Source: Lachnospiraceae bacterium (lineage in GTDB: Bacteria; Bacillota_A; Clostridia; Lachnospirales; Lachnospiraceae). From it: a stretch of 62,635 nt of DNA. Below, in pieces: positions 33,889 to 46,046 of the stretch. Below the pieces are notes generated by a model, which saw only the letters and a list, made by a program, of their open reading frames with translations, was not told where the DNA came from and ran no database searches. Each line of letters starts with the position of its first letter. The stretch's first letter is position 1. The stretch covers positions 1 through 62,635 of the forward strand of contig JAFOYH010000037.1 in the NCBI GenBank assembly GCA_017391465.1. Direction: 5' to 3'. Both the position numbers and the translations under genes were made by a program.

Positions 33889-34566
33889 TTATTCCGTGCA
33901 GTGCGCTGCCTGTTTTTCTTTATAATGATGTGCTTCTTCTAACATCATATCTTTAACTTTCATCAGACGAATCTGCGTTGAACGCTCATTTTCATCCAGT
34001 TTCATGGTAATATATTTGATATTTGCCTGAGCCTGCGGAATAATGACATGCTCCAGCGCATTTACCCTTCGGCGGGTCTTTTCGATTTCTGCCGCCATAA
34101 GCTGACAGGCTTTTTCTGTTTCTGCCAGTTTCAGCATATCCGGTAAAACATCTGCCAGAGATTTCACCGCATCATCCAGGTCGCAGGATGTATAGGCAAA
34201 TCCATAGGAGTAAATATCGTTCTCATCCGCTGTTCGGGTTTTATATTCCAGAACCGGGATATCCACACTCATGACATTCTTCTTTCCGACTTCCAGATAA
34301 ACATCCTGTTTCGGTGCCATCAGTGCTGTATGCAAAATTTCTTCCGACATGCTGGCTTTTGCAACAACAAAGTTTTTATTCGCCGCGTGAATGCCTGCTT
34401 CCACTTTTTCGCGCAACGCCATGTTTTCCCGAACCAGCGCCAGAAACTGACGCATCAATTCATCACGTTTGTCTTTCAGAAGTTTATGGCCCTTTTTGGC
34501 AGTGACCAGTTTTTTCTTCTGACGCGTCAACTCCATACGGGTTGGATTCACTTGTGCCTGTGCCAT
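33889..34566 (-). CDS. ntpD: V-type ATP synthase subunit D
   Basis: 225 aa from the chosen start. Subunit D is the central shaft that turns inside the A3B3 hexamer. It is mostly two long helices forming a coiled coil (VNPTRMELTRQKKKLVTAKKGHKLLKDKRDEL, and the C-terminal RRRVNALEHVIIPQAQANIKYI), matching the family. The ATG at 34566 follows AGAGGTGAAGGAA; the in-frame GTG at 34575 lies in this site and is rejected. Last gene of the operon. Confidence 0.94.
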   Translation of the reverse strand: MAQAQVNPTRMELTRQKKKLVTAKKGHKLLKDKRDELMRQFLALVRENMALREKVEAGIHAANKNFVVAKASMSEEILHTALMAPKQDVYLEVGKKNVMSVDIPVLEYKTRTADENDIYSYGFAYTSCDLDDAVKSLADVLPDMLKLAETEKACQLMAAEIEKTRRRVNALEHVIIPQAQANIKYITMKLDENERSTQIRLMKVKDMMLEEAHHYKEKQAAHCTE

Positions 34567-34608
34567 TTCCTTCACCTCTTTTCGCGCGATTTCTTAACAT
34601 CCGAATAC

Positions 34609-35982
34609 TTAAAACTTACCATAGTATTCATCCAGATATTCATCGTCAATACGTTTCAGCTCACTTCGAGGTAAAATAGACAGCAGCTTCCAACCGGTAT
34701 TTAAAGTTTCCTCAATACTTCGATCCGTCATAAAGCCTTGAGATACGTATTCTTTTTCAAAGGCTTCTGCAAATTTTGCATAGATCAAGTCAATGTCTGA
34801 AAGTGCCGCTTCACCCAAGATAGTCATGAGTTCTTTCGCATCTTTACCACGGGCATAGGCCGAGAATAACTGGTTCATCGTATTGGAATGATCTCCTCTT
34901 GTCTTTCCTTTACCGATACCTTTATCTTTCAGACGGGATAAGGAAGGCAATACATCGATCGGTGGATTGACACCTTTACGGAAGAGTTCACGACTTAGAA
35001 TAATCTGACCTTCCGTAATGTAACCGGTTAAGTCCGGAATCGGATGAGTCTTATCATCTTCCGGCATAGAGAGGATTGGAATCATTGTGATGGATCCTTC
35101 TTTGCCACGCTGACGACCTGCACGTTCATACATACTTGCAAGGTCGGTATACATATATCCCGGATATCCTCGACGTCCAGGAACTTCCTTACGGGCTGCT
35201 GAAATTTCACGAAGGGCATCGGCATAGTTTGTAATGTCTGTCAGAATAACGAGGACATGCATGTCTTTTTCAAATGCCAGATATTCTGCTGCTGTAAGTG
35301 CCATACGCGGTGTGGCAATACGTTCTACAGCAGGGTCATTGGCAAGGTTAATAAATAATACGGTTCGGTCAATTGCACCGGTTTCTTTAAAACTATCCAC
35401 AAAGAAGTTGGATTCTTCAAAGGTTATCCCCATTGCAGCAAATACAACCGCAAATTTTTCATCTTTTCCACGAACCTTAGCCTGTCTCGCAATCTGAGCG
35501 GCAAGCTGGGCATGTGGCAGACCAGATGCGGAAAAAATCGGAAGTTTCTGTCCGCGAACCAAGGTATTCAAACCATCGATGGCAGATACACCGGTCTGAA
35601 TAAATTCGTTTGGATAAGCTCTGGCTGCCGGATTCATCGGAAGACCATTAATATCCATACGTTTGTCTGGTAAGATGTCCGGACCTTCATCTGCAGGACG
35701 ACCCATGCCATCAAAGACACGCCCAAGCATATCTTCGGATACTGCCAGTTCCATGCTTCTTCCAAGAAATCGGACTTTACTGTTTGAAAGGTTAATACCT
35801 GTTGAACTTTCAAATAACTGAACAAGGGCATCGGTGCCATTCACTTCGAGAACTTTACAGCGACGCACTTCGCCATTGGCTAATTCAATCTCTCCCAGTT
35901 CATCGTAAGTTACATGTTCTACACCCTGAACCAACATTAACGGTCCGGCTACTTCCTGAATAGTTCTATATTCTTTTGGCAT
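34609..35982 (-). CDS. ntpB: V-type ATP synthase subunit B
   Basis: 457 aa. This is the non-catalytic, regulatory nucleotide-binding subunit of the V1 head. It has the family stretches [68 protein letters not shown] and [20 protein letters not shown] (read in parts); the P-loop is replaced as expected for B subunits. Its ATG abuts the ntpA stop with no gap, indicating translational coupling. Confidence 0.96.
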   Translation of the reverse strand: MPKEYRTIQEVAGPLMLVQGVEHVTYDELGEIELANGEVRRCKVLEVNGTDALVQLFESSTGINLSNSKVRFLGRSMELAVSEDMLGRVFDGMGRPADEGPDILPDKRMDINGLPMNPAARAYPNEFIQTGVSAIDGLNTLVRGQKLPIFSASGLPHAQLAAQIARQAKVRGKDEKFAVVFAAMGITFEESNFFVDSFKETGAIDRTVLFINLANDPAVERIATPRMALTAAEYLAFEKDMHVLVILTDITNYADALREISAARKEVPGRRGYPGYMYTDLASMYERAGRQRGKEGSITMIPILSMPEDDKTHPIPDLTGYITEGQIILSRELFRKGVNPPIDVLPSLSRLKDKGIGKGKTRGDHSNTMNQLFSAYARGKDAKELMTILGEAALSDIDLIYAKFAEAFEKEYVSQGFMTDRSIEETLNTGWKLLSILPRSELKRIDDEYLDEYYGKF

Positions 35983-37749
35983 TTAGAAGTCCCCCTTTCC
36001 GCTTTCTTCTTCAATCTGGGCTTTTAACGTATCCATAATCTTTGCATACTCTTTATCCAGATTTTCTTCTTTTACATATTTAAAACGGCCAATCGGTTCA
36101 CGCACCGGAAGATTGATGAGTCTCTGAACATTTGCCCCCTGTTTCAATGCTTCCACCGCCTGATCATAATAAGCCAGTACAAGTTCCATCATAAGAAGCT
36201 GTTTCTTTAAAGATGTGTAAGTATCCACATCGTGGAAGGAATTCTGATGCAGGAAATCTTCACGAATGGATCTTGCAGCTTCCATTTTCAATCGGTCCGG
36301 AGCCGAAAGAGCATCCATACCAACCATCTGTACAATTTCATTCAATTCTGCTTCATCCTGAAGAATACTCATCATCTTCTGACGATTTTGCATCCACTCT
36401 TCCGAAACATTTTCATCAAACCAGCCTTTGACATTATCCAGATATAAAGAATAACTGGTCAGCCAGTTAATGGCTGGGAAATGACGTTTATACGCAAGGG
36501 CTGAATCTAAGCCCCAGAACACTTTGACAATACGAAGTGTTGCCTGAGATACCGGTTCAGAAATGTCCCCACCTGGAGGTGAAACCGCACCAATAACAGA
36601 CAATGCACCTTCTCTTCCATCTTTGCCAAGAGCAATAACGTGACCTGCACGTTCATAGAACTGTGCCAGTCGTGAACCGAGATATGCAGGGTAACCTTCT
36701 TCACCCGGCATTTCCTCCAAACGACCAGACATTTCTCGAAGTGCTTCCGCCCAACGGGATGTGGAGTCAGCCATCAACGCAACTGAATACCCCATATCAC
36801 GGAAATATTCCGCAATAGTGATTCCTGTATAAATCGATGCCTCACGCGCAGCAACCGGCATGTCCGATGTGTTGGCAATGAGCACGGTTCTTTGCATGAG
36901 AGACTTGCCCGTCTTTGGATCCTTTAATTCAGGGAACTCATTGAGTACATCTGTCATCTCATTTCCACGTTCACCACAACCGATATAGACAACAATATCT
37001 GCCTCTGCCCACTTGGCAAGCTGATGCTGAATAACGGTCTTACCACTTCCGAAAGGTCCCGGAACAGATGCCACACCACCTTTTGCTATTGGAAAAAATG
37101 TGTCAACTACACGCTGCCCTGTGATCAACGGCATCTTTGGCGGCAGTTTTTTCTTATATGGACGACCACGACGCACCGGCCATCTCTGCATTAATGTAAC
37201 GTCTCGATCGCCTTTATCGGTTGATACAACCGCAATCACTTCTTCTACGGTAAATTCACCGGAACGAATCTCTTTGATGGTACCTTTAATTCCATATGGA
37301 ATCATAATACGCTGTTCCACAACTTCGGTTTCCTGAACCGTACCGATAATATCACCGGCTTCAACTTCGTCGCCCACCTTTGCAGTCGGAACGAACTGCC
37401 ATTTCAAATGACGTTTCAAAGAAGCAACTTCAACCCCTCTGTGAAGATTCGTTCCACAGATAGCCATAATGTCATCCAATGGTCTCTGAATACCATCATA
37501 AATACTTGTGATAAGTCCAGGTCCAAGTTCTACAGACAATGGCATCTCTGTAGACTCAACCGGTTCGCCCGGTCCAAGACCTGAAGTTTCTTCATATACC
37601 TGAATGGAGGCCTGATCTCCATGCATTTCAATAATTTCACCAATCAGTCGCTGGCTGCTTACACGAACAACGTCAAACATATTGGCATCGCGCATACCTT
37701 CAGCGATAACCAATGGTCCTGCAACTTTTTTAATGACGCCTTTACTCAT
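35983..37749 (-). CDS. ntpA: V-type ATP synthase catalytic subunit A
   Basis: 588 aa. This catalytic subunit hydrolyses or makes ATP. Walker A is GPFGSGKT at 231-238 and the preceding bulge domain is the typical A-subunit insertion (about 115-190). The segment [15 protein letters not shown] and [27 protein letters not shown] are classic. It lies 20 bases after ntpF, followed directly by ntpB. Confidence 0.97.
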   Translation of the reverse strand: MSKGVIKKVAGPLVIAEGMRDANMFDVVRVSSQRLIGEIIEMHGDQASIQVYEETSGLGPGEPVESTEMPLSVELGPGLITSIYDGIQRPLDDIMAICGTNLHRGVEVASLKRHLKWQFVPTAKVGDEVEAGDIIGTVQETEVVEQRIMIPYGIKGTIKEIRSGEFTVEEVIAVVSTDKGDRDVTLMQRWPVRRGRPYKKKLPPKMPLITGQRVVDTFFPIAKGGVASVPGPFGSGKTVIQHQLAKWAEADIVVYIGCGERGNEMTDVLNEFPELKDPKTGKSLMQRTVLIANTSDMPVAAREASIYTGITIAEYFRDMGYSVALMADSTSRWAEALREMSGRLEEMPGEEGYPAYLGSRLAQFYERAGHVIALGKDGREGALSVIGAVSPPGGDISEPVSQATLRIVKVFWGLDSALAYKRHFPAINWLTSYSLYLDNVKGWFDENVSEEWMQNRQKMMSILQDEAELNEIVQMVGMDALSAPDRLKMEAARSIREDFLHQNSFHDVDTYTSLKKQLLMMELVLAYYDQAVEALKQGANVQRLINLPVREPIGRFKYVKEENLDKEYAKIMDTLKAQIEEESGKGDF

Positions 37750-37769
37750 AAAGCGGATTCACCTACTTT

Positions 37770-38090
37770 CTAATGATTACCGAAGATAATATCGGATCCT
37801 ACAGCCTGCTCTACAGACTTCTTCACACCGGCAACACCTGCGCCTGTATTGCCCGAAGTTCCAGGAATCAAAATGATCATCGGAACCACCTGCGACCGAT
37901 ATTTATTTATTTCATGTGTCATCTCCGCTGCCAATGCTTCTGTGATATAAATCACTGCATAATCTGATGAAGTCAGGAAACGAAGGACACTTCTTCCTTC
38001 TTCTGCATTGGATGCCGGAAATGTATCCAGACCCAAAGCAGCAAAACCAAAAATGCTGTCATAAGCACCTAATACTGCGATCTTATACAT
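37770..38090 (-). CDS. ntpF: V-type ATP synthase subunit F
   Basis: 106 aa from the ATG at 38090, which has GGGAG four bases upstream and overlaps the last codons of ntpC. Subunit F caps the D shaft. It shows the small Rossmann-like pattern MYKIAVLGAYDSIFGFAALGLDTFP and VIYITEALAAEM. The longer frame to 38135 is rejected because it lies inside ntpC without a ribosome site. Confidence 0.93.
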   Translation of the reverse strand: MYKIAVLGAYDSIFGFAALGLDTFPASNAEEGRSVLRFLTSSDYAVIYITEALAAEMTHEINKYRSQVVPMIILIPGTSGNTGAGVAGVKKSVEQAVGSDIIFGNH

Positions 38091-39054
38091 ACATCTCCCT
38101 GATCCTTTCTCGAATCGCCTCATCCGGCAAACCATTCTGCTTGCAGGTCAAGATGATTCGTACGGTTTTAATTTCATTTTCTCTGGCAATGACATAGGCC
38201 ACCAGCGGACCTACAGAAAATGGGTTCATCTTCTGTGGTTTCATGGTCTGAATAATACGGTTATCACACCAGCGTTCAAAAGCCGAAAGGGAATCCTTTA
38301 ATGCAGATGCCGCCTCACTGTAGCCATTACCTTCTAAATAATCAATAATCGAATCTGTTCCGGCGAGTGCCGCCATCATCAGTTTCTCTATATTTAACGA
38401 CCCACACGGAGCCATCGCACGTTTCATAAACTCCATAGTTTTTCCGGTCTTGGATGCTCGAACAGCAATCTTTATATTCGTCACTGCCACCGTTGATTCT
38501 GCATAATCCCGAATCACCGGGTCCTCTGCACTTTTCCCTGCCTCCAGAATTGCTTCCATACATGCGCGGTCAATGATCACATCACAAAGCTGTCCGTCAC
38601 CGGAATGTAATAAAGCTTCCATGGCTTCTTCTGCTGCCGCTTGCATATTTGCAGGCAACGCTTTATAATCTCTGTCTTTTAAAATCTGAATCAATCTCTC
38701 TTTAGTAATTGATGTATCCTCATAAAAAACATGTGCATTTTTCTTGCCCGTATAGACAGCCTTAGCGGCTGCTTTCAGATTATGGAACCAGTTTGGATAA
38801 AACAATACAGAAAATACGTTCATATCCACACGCATCCCACGAATGTTTTCCCAAATTTTTTCTCTTTCTTTTATAAGAATTGCTTCCGCATTCAACGGTG
38901 TGTCTGTTCCTCCCCATCCCTTTTCCTGTAAAAATCTCAGGCACATCCCTTCATCCTTACAGGCCATCAATTGTTCAATGGTGGATGATGAAAACAGAGA
39001 AGCTTCCAACGCACGGATTCGCGCAACCGCATAGGTATATTGTGTTTTCGACAT
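38083..39054 (-). CDS. ntpC: V-type ATP synthase subunit C (d-type)
   Basis: 323 aa, all-helical, funnel-shaped connector between the K ring and the DF shaft. The start YTYAVARIRALEASLFSSSTIEQL and the end FSVGPLVAYVIARENEIKTVRIILTCKQNGL are family hallmarks. It is 29 bases after ntpE and overlaps ntpF by eight bases. Confidence 0.93.
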   Translation of the reverse strand: MSKTQYTYAVARIRALEASLFSSSTIEQLMACKDEGMCLRFLQEKGWGGTDTPLNAEAILIKEREKIWENIRGMRVDMNVFSVLFYPNWFHNLKAAAKAVYTGKKNAHVFYEDTSITKERLIQILKDRDYKALPANMQAAAEEAMEALLHSGDGQLCDVIIDRACMEAILEAGKSAEDPVIRDYAESTVAVTNIKIAVRASKTGKTMEFMKRAMAPCGSLNIEKLMMAALAGTDSIIDYLEGNGYSEAASALKDSLSAFERWCDNRIIQTMKPQKMNPFSVGPLVAYVIARENEIKTVRIILTCKQNGLPDEAIRERIREMYV

Positions 39055-39083
39055 GCTAAACCTCCTTTATGGCGAATCCCTAT

Positions 39084-39677
39084 CTATCCAAATAAGATCT
39101 TATAAACGGTATCCTGAAGTTCATCCTTCTTCGCGTCTATTAAAGCACGAAATGTACAATTCTCTTCAATACCGCCATAAACCAGAATAAAACCATCTTC
39201 AATCGGCCGTGATTCTTTCATTAAACAAAGACTTCCTCCCGCCTCCGATGCTGCTTCCGAAATTTCAGTCTCAAACCCTGCAGGCATACGTTCAAGATCT
39301 GTCTGTGAAAAATAAATTTCACCAGCCTCTGGAAATGCATAAGCTCGAATGAGCTTCTTCATTGTCCCAAAATAATCCTTTACATCCTGATTCTTTAAAA
39401 CCTGATAGGCCTCATCGATCACTTCACGTATGAGTTCCTGTTTTGCACGAAGAATGGCTGTCCTGCGCTGCTGTTCTACAGATGACTGAATTCGGCTTTC
39501 CTGAAGTATTTTCATCGCCTTCTCTTTTTCAGAAGCTTCCAATGTCATGGCTTCACAGGCATTTTTTGCTTCCTCAAGAATCTGTTCTGCTTCTTTACGA
39601 GCAACATCCAGAATATCCGCAGCCTGTTTTTCTGCATCCGCAAGAATCTGACCTGTAATTTTCTCTAATCCTGCCAC
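39084..39677 (-). CDS. ntpE: V-type ATP synthase subunit E
   Basis: 197 aa. Peripheral-stalk subunit with a long N-terminal helix (residues 1-100, rich in Glu/Ala/Lys/Gln) and a globular C-terminal domain with FRALIDAKKDELQDTVYKILFG. It pairs with the G/H subunit to hold the head against the I subunit. It lies between ntpK and ntpC. Confidence 0.92.
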   Translation of the reverse strand: MAGLEKITGQILADAEKQAADILDVARKEAEQILEEAKNACEAMTLEASEKEKAMKILQESRIQSSVEQQRRTAILRAKQELIREVIDEAYQVLKNQDVKDYFGTMKKLIRAYAFPEAGEIYFSQTDLERMPAGFETEISEAASEAGGSLCLMKESRPIEDGFILVYGGIEENCTFRALIDAKKDELQDTVYKILFG

Positions 39678-39723
39678 TTTTGCCTCGCTCCTTTCTCACT
39701 GTTTTCTCGAAAACATCCTTCAA

Positions 39724-42217
<2,494 letters not shown>

Positions 42218-42253
42218 AGGCTTATCCCTCCTTTTCCAAAATGAAATCTATAT

Positions 42254-42562
42254 CTAAATCATCTGAGCAATCACTGCTTTAATCGCTTCTTTCTTTTTCA
42301 TCTCAACAGAGCCTTTTAAATCTGTCGCCTCTTTGTTTGCCATTTGCGATGCATCTTCCAACTGCTGCTGACTGAGCATCTGCATCTGTCTGGACTGCTC
42401 CTGATACTCTGTCTTCAATCGGTTTGCTGTCGCCTCTTTCATGACAGCAGCCTCTTTTCTAGCTTCATCTGCCATCTTCAATCCCTTCTGCTCAGCATCC
42501 CGGATGATCGCTTCCGCTTTCGCTTCGGCATCTGTCACACTTTTTAAAATATTTTCAAGCAT
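42254..42562 (-). CDS. V-type ATP synthase subunit G/H (peripheral stalk)
   Basis: 102 aa, a nearly continuous helix rich in Ala, Glu, Lys and Gln (KSVTDAEAKAEAIIRDAEQKGLKMADEARKEA), as in the NtpF/AhaH stalk subunit that pairs with subunit E. It is the first gene of the nine-gene operon, order H-I-K-E-C-F-A-B-D, 87 bases after its promoter. Confidence 0.85.
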   Translation of the reverse strand: MLENILKSVTDAEAKAEAIIRDAEQKGLKMADEARKEAAVMKEATANRLKTEYQEQSRQMQMLSQQQLEDASQMANKEATDLKGSVEMKKKEAIKAVIAQMI

Positions 42563-42625
42563 TTCATCGCCACCTTTCGCAATATTATTTGCTTCTCAGA
42601 TATTAGTAATCATTATTTTTTTCTG

Positions 42626-42654
42626 ATTATATCATGTATATTTCATCAATTCAA
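42626..42654 (-). promoter_or_regulatory. promoter of the V-ATPase operon
   Basis: -35 TTGAAT (42649-42654), a 17-bp spacer and a consensus -10 TATAAT (42626-42631) on the minus strand. The rest of the 260-base gap to the dCMP deaminase gene is very AT-rich with no gene seen. Confidence 0.82.
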
Positions 42655-42823
42655 CCCGCTTTTTTCATATTCACCCACAAAAACTCTAAATTTTACCTCA
42701 ATACACAAAAAAACCATCTTAAAATTCCAATTATTATTCGAATTATAAGACAGTTTCTTCTTATTTATAATATACAATCAAATGAATTATTATTCTTCGA
42801 CCTGTATTTTTCAATTATTTATA

Positions 42824-43309
42824 TTAAACTTCAAATTCAATTTTTCTTCCAGATGGTTCATACCGACGAAATTTTACACCCGCCGAATTCAGCATGCGTT
42901 TTGATGCCATAACGCTTGGCGTATCTGCATATTTGTCATCCAAATAAATAACCTCTCGAATACCGCTTTGAATAATAGCCTTTGCACATTCATTACATGG
43001 AAACAAAGAAACATATAACTTTGCGCCTTCCAAATTTCCACCACGGTAATTAAGTATTGCATTCAACTCACTATGCGTTACATAAATATATTTTGTTTCC
43101 AACGGATCGCCTTCACGTGCCCACGGATAATCATCATCGGAACATCCCAAAGGAAATCCATTATATCCCATGGACAAAATCTTATTATCCGTGCTGACAA
43201 TACAAGACCCCACCTGACTGTTCGGATCCTTTGACCGAAGTCCTGCCAAACGGGCAACCGCCATAAAATATTCGTCCCAACTAATATAATCTTTTCTTTT
43301 ATCGCTCAT
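42824..43309 (-). CDS. dCMP deaminase / cytidine-deaminase-like zinc enzyme
   Basis: 161 aa. It deaminates dCMP to dUMP for dTMP synthesis (ComEB-like). The zinc site is H79-S80-E81 and P104-C105-N-E-C108, here HSE instead of the commoner HAE. A Y-N-G-F-P-L-G-C segment (49-56) matches the family. The C terminus is a short basic tail. It lies 21 bases after the TsaC-type gene on the same strand. Confidence 0.88.
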   Translation of the reverse strand: MSDKRKDYISWDEYFMAVARLAGLRSKDPNSQVGSCIVSTDNKILSMGYNGFPLGCSDDDYPWAREGDPLETKYIYVTHSELNAILNYRGGNLEGAKLYVSLFPCNECAKAIIQSGIREVIYLDDKYADTPSVMASKRMLNSAGVKFRRYEPSGRKIEFEV

Positions 43310-43330
43310 CTTGTACCTCCAAAATATTTT

Positions 43331-44404
43331 TTAAACGTAAATCTGCTGATATCCTGCAGCCTTCAAAAGGCGATTCATGATGGCCTGCCCACGTGTCACA
43401 TCTCCAAAACTTTCGGAATATATATATTCCACATTCTCTCTATCCATTCGACGAAGAAGATCAAACAGATTATACGCAATGGTATCTTCATCTTTTCGTG
43501 TACCAATACTCATAATCACAACCTGAGCATGATCTTTGATCTTTCGTTCATAGGATTCCTGTGTTTCTTCTGTAGCAATAATTCCCACCTTTGAATTTTC
43601 ACTTGTTTTTTCATTCGTCAATTGACAGATTTTTTCAATGACTTTTTCCGTATCTCCTACGACCAGATGAAGATCCCCTTTTGGAGCATAATGTTTGTAT
43701 TTCATTCCCGGTGCCTTTGGTTTAAAATGCTTATCTTTATTCGCGTCAAGAATCGCCGGATCCACCATCACTTCGCCAAGAACATCTGCAAGCATCTCTC
43801 TCGTAATGTATCCCGGACGAAGAATCATCGGAACATCTCCTGTCAAATCGATAATTGTAGACTCAATGCCAATGCCCACAGGTCCGTCATCCAGAATCAT
43901 CTCTATTTTTCCATTCAAATCTTCATACACATGTTCCGCTTTTGTCGGACTTGGTCTGCCTGATGTATTTGCACTTGGAGCAGCCAGAGGAATCTGCGAA
44001 TCCGCAATCAATTTCCGTGCCACCGGATGGGATGGCATACGAATCGCCACCGTATCAAGTCCTCCGGTGGTACCATAGGGCACCTGATCACTCTTTGGCA
44101 AAATCATGGTCAACGGTCCCGGCCAAAAAGCATCTGCAAGTTTTAATGCGGTTTCCGGAAGTTCTGAAACCAACCCATGAATCATATCCATCCCTGCAAT
44201 ATGAACAATCAACGGATTATCTGAAGGTCTTCCCTTTGCCGAATATATTTTTGCTGCAGCTTTTTCATCCAGTGCATTGGCCGCTAATCCATAGACTGTT
44301 TCTGTCGGAATTCCAACGAGACCTCCCTCGGCAAGAATATGCCCCGCTTCTTTCAGCCATTTTTTTTCATCTGTTTCATCTATTTTATATACAATTGTTC
44401 TCAT
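43331..44404 (-). CDS. L-threonylcarbamoyladenylate synthase (Sua5 type)
   Basis: 357 aa, the long Sua5 form: an N-terminal YrdC domain (1 to about 210) with GIPTETVYGLAANALDEKAAAKIYSAKGRPSDNPLIVHI (read in parts) and an extra C-terminal Sua5 domain linked by PGMKYKHYAPKGDLHLV. It makes threonylcarbamoyl-AMP from Thr, bicarbonate and ATP for the t6A37 modification of ANN-decoding tRNAs. The C-terminal domain ends RGQAIMNRLLKAAGY, as usual. It pairs with the dCMP deaminase gene in one transcript. Confidence 0.93.
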   Translation of the reverse strand: MRTIVYKIDETDEKKWLKEAGHILAEGGLVGIPTETVYGLAANALDEKAAAKIYSAKGRPSDNPLIVHIAGMDMIHGLVSELPETALKLADAFWPGPLTMILPKSDQVPYGTTGGLDTVAIRMPSHPVARKLIADSQIPLAAPSANTSGRPSPTKAEHVYEDLNGKIEMILDDGPVGIGIESTIIDLTGDVPMILRPGYITREMLADVLGEVMVDPAILDANKDKHFKPKAPGMKYKHYAPKGDLHLVVGDTEKVIEKICQLTNEKTSENSKVGIIATEETQESYERKIKDHAQVVIMSIGTRKDEDTIAYNLFDLLRRMDRENVEYIYSESFGDVTRGQAIMNRLLKAAGYQQIYV

Positions 44405-44504
44405 GTTTCATCTCCCGTTTCTATAGTATCTCTTTCTTATGTTTTATTATAATGGGTGTTTGCACATTTTTCCATACTTTTATATGAGCGCGTCGATTTG
44501 GTCC

Positions 44505-45203
44505 TTACTTATTTTCATTCAAATAATGCATGGTTCCAAGATAAATATTCCATGCCAGATCTCTCTGATACTCCAAAGTTCCCAGCTTCGCCTCTTCTTC
44601 TATATTTGATAAAAAACCACATTCCACAATAACAATAGGTACGGGCGATTGTTTTAACATATAATAATTCATATTTGATTTTGGCACGCGATTGTTACTC
44701 GGATCCACACCCGCAATTAACTGATCCTGAATAGCTGATGCCAGTTTTGCCCCTTCCTCTGACTTTTCATAATAAAACACCTGTGCTCCACTATACTTAG
44801 CATCTGTAAAAATATTCTGATGGATGCACAATACAAAGTCCGGACGGGATTCCTCAATAATCTGAATACGTTTCGCCAAATCCTCTTTCTTTTTATTTTT
44901 TGCGGTTTCACTATATAATCCCTGATCTGTCTCTCTGGTCATCACAACCTCAATCCCCTGTTGTTCCAGATTTTCCTTCAAAAACAATGCAACCGAAAGA
45001 TTCACATCCTTTTCCAGAACACCTGACACGCCAATACCTCCCGGATCATTCCCTCCATGTCCGGGATCAATCACCACCTTCACAATCTGTTTATCTGAAG
45101 CGTTCGAAAATACCTCAGCAACTTCCGAATATGTACGCCGATAATACACCACTGATAATCCCAGAAGTGCCAGCATCACCAGGATTGCACCTATTTTCTT
45201 CAT
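44505..45203 (-). CDS. cwlD: N-acetylmuramoyl-L-alanine amidase, CwlD type
   Basis: 232 aa. One N-terminal membrane segment or signal anchor (about 4-22) is followed by an Amidase_3 domain with VVIDPGHGGNDPGG, the zinc ligand Glu in NLSVALFLKENLEQQG, LCIHQN and VECGFLSN, the last carrying the catalytic Glu. CwlD starts muramic-delta-lactam synthesis in the spore cortex, which germination lytic enzymes need. Assignment as CwlD rather than another amidase rests on size, N-terminal anchor and absence of binding domains. Confidence 0.85.
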   Translation of the reverse strand: MKKIGAILVMLALLGLSVVYYRRTYSEVAEVFSNASDKQIVKVVIDPGHGGNDPGGIGVSGVLEKDVNLSVALFLKENLEQQGIEVVMTRETDQGLYSETAKNKKKEDLAKRIQIIEESRPDFVLCIHQNIFTDAKYSGAQVFYYEKSEEGAKLASAIQDQLIAGVDPSNNRVPKSNMNYYMLKQSPVPIVIVECGFLSNIEEEAKLGTLEYQRDLAWNIYLGTMHYLNENK

Positions 45204-45382
45204 AATACACTCGCCTGATTTTTGTTAATTCACTATATGATATCCCTACTTTAAACATGACAAATGAATTTCCTATCTTCCCAAAAAACAGGAACATGCT
45301 ATAATAGAATCATAAATTTTATAAGATTCTTATCCCTCATTGAATGGGGCAGACTTGAGAAATGAGACTGGAGGTTTTACAC

Positions 45383-45988
45383 ATGAATAAAAAAAACGAT
45401 ATCGTTAAGATTTACGACGATATGTTTAATATGATCGGGACAGAAAAATGGTCCGTTGTCCATGAAGAAGGATTATTGCACCAGGTTGTGCATCTCTGGA
45501 TTTACAGCGACGAATCGGATGGTCGTTGGATGTATTTTGTTCAGCGTCCTCATGATCTGGATGTCTATCCAGGACTCTATGATCTGCCAGTCAGTGGTCA
45601 CATTGATCCGGACGAAACATTTTCCGAAACTCTGATTTCTATTACTGAAGAACACCTTGGATTAAAATTAACCAAAGACATGTTAAAACATGTGGGTAAT
45701 ATCCGTCAGAAAATTGATGTTGAACATTATCATGATAATGCCTTTTGTCAAATATATGTAAAGAAGCTCACTCTTCCAATTCCGGACTTTGATATTCACG
45801 ATGTGGATTTGTTCTTTAAAGTAAAATATGAAAAATTCTGCCAGTGGCTTCAAAATCCAGAAGGCTCTATTTCCCTGTATACACCGACTGGCGAATACAT
45901 AAAAGATTCTGTTGCTGATGAGTGGTGGTGGCTTCGAAAGAACGAATTTACAACTATTGTTCAACCGTATATTGACAAACAGAAATAA
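45383..45988 (+). CDS. Nudix-fold hydrolase-like protein with a degenerate Nudix box
   Basis: 201 aa from the ATG at 45383 (GGAGG eight bases upstream). It has the architecture of NUDIX proteins of the Ipi/YfcD group: YPGLYDLPVSGHIDPDETFSETLISITEEHLGL. The Arg and first Glu of the REUXEE core are replaced (I and S before T-E-E), while the last two Glu remain. An extended -10 TGC-TATAAT lies at 45300-45305. The substrate is unknown. It converges on the response-regulator gene over a shared 25-bp hairpin. Confidence 0.75.
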   Translation: MNKKNDIVKIYDDMFNMIGTEKWSVVHEEGLLHQVVHLWIYSDESDGRWMYFVQRPHDLDVYPGLYDLPVSGHIDPDETFSETLISITEEHLGLKLTKDMLKHVGNIRQKIDVEHYHDNAFCQIYVKKLTLPIPDFDIHDVDLFFKVKYEKFCQWLQNPEGSISLYTPTGEYIKDSVADEWWWLRKNEFTTIVQPYIDKQK

Positions 45989-45991
45989 ATG

Positions 45992-46046
45992 CTAAAAAAC
46001 CATTGTTCCATAACGAATTTATCGTTATGGAACAATGGTTTTTTAG
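45992..46046. terminator. bidirectional terminator with a 25-bp perfect stem
   Basis: Twenty-five-base perfect arms (45992-46016 and 46022-46046) around a five-base ATTTA loop, with A6 and T6 ends. The stop of the response regulator on the other strand lies inside the right arm. It serves both convergent genes. Confidence 0.9.
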
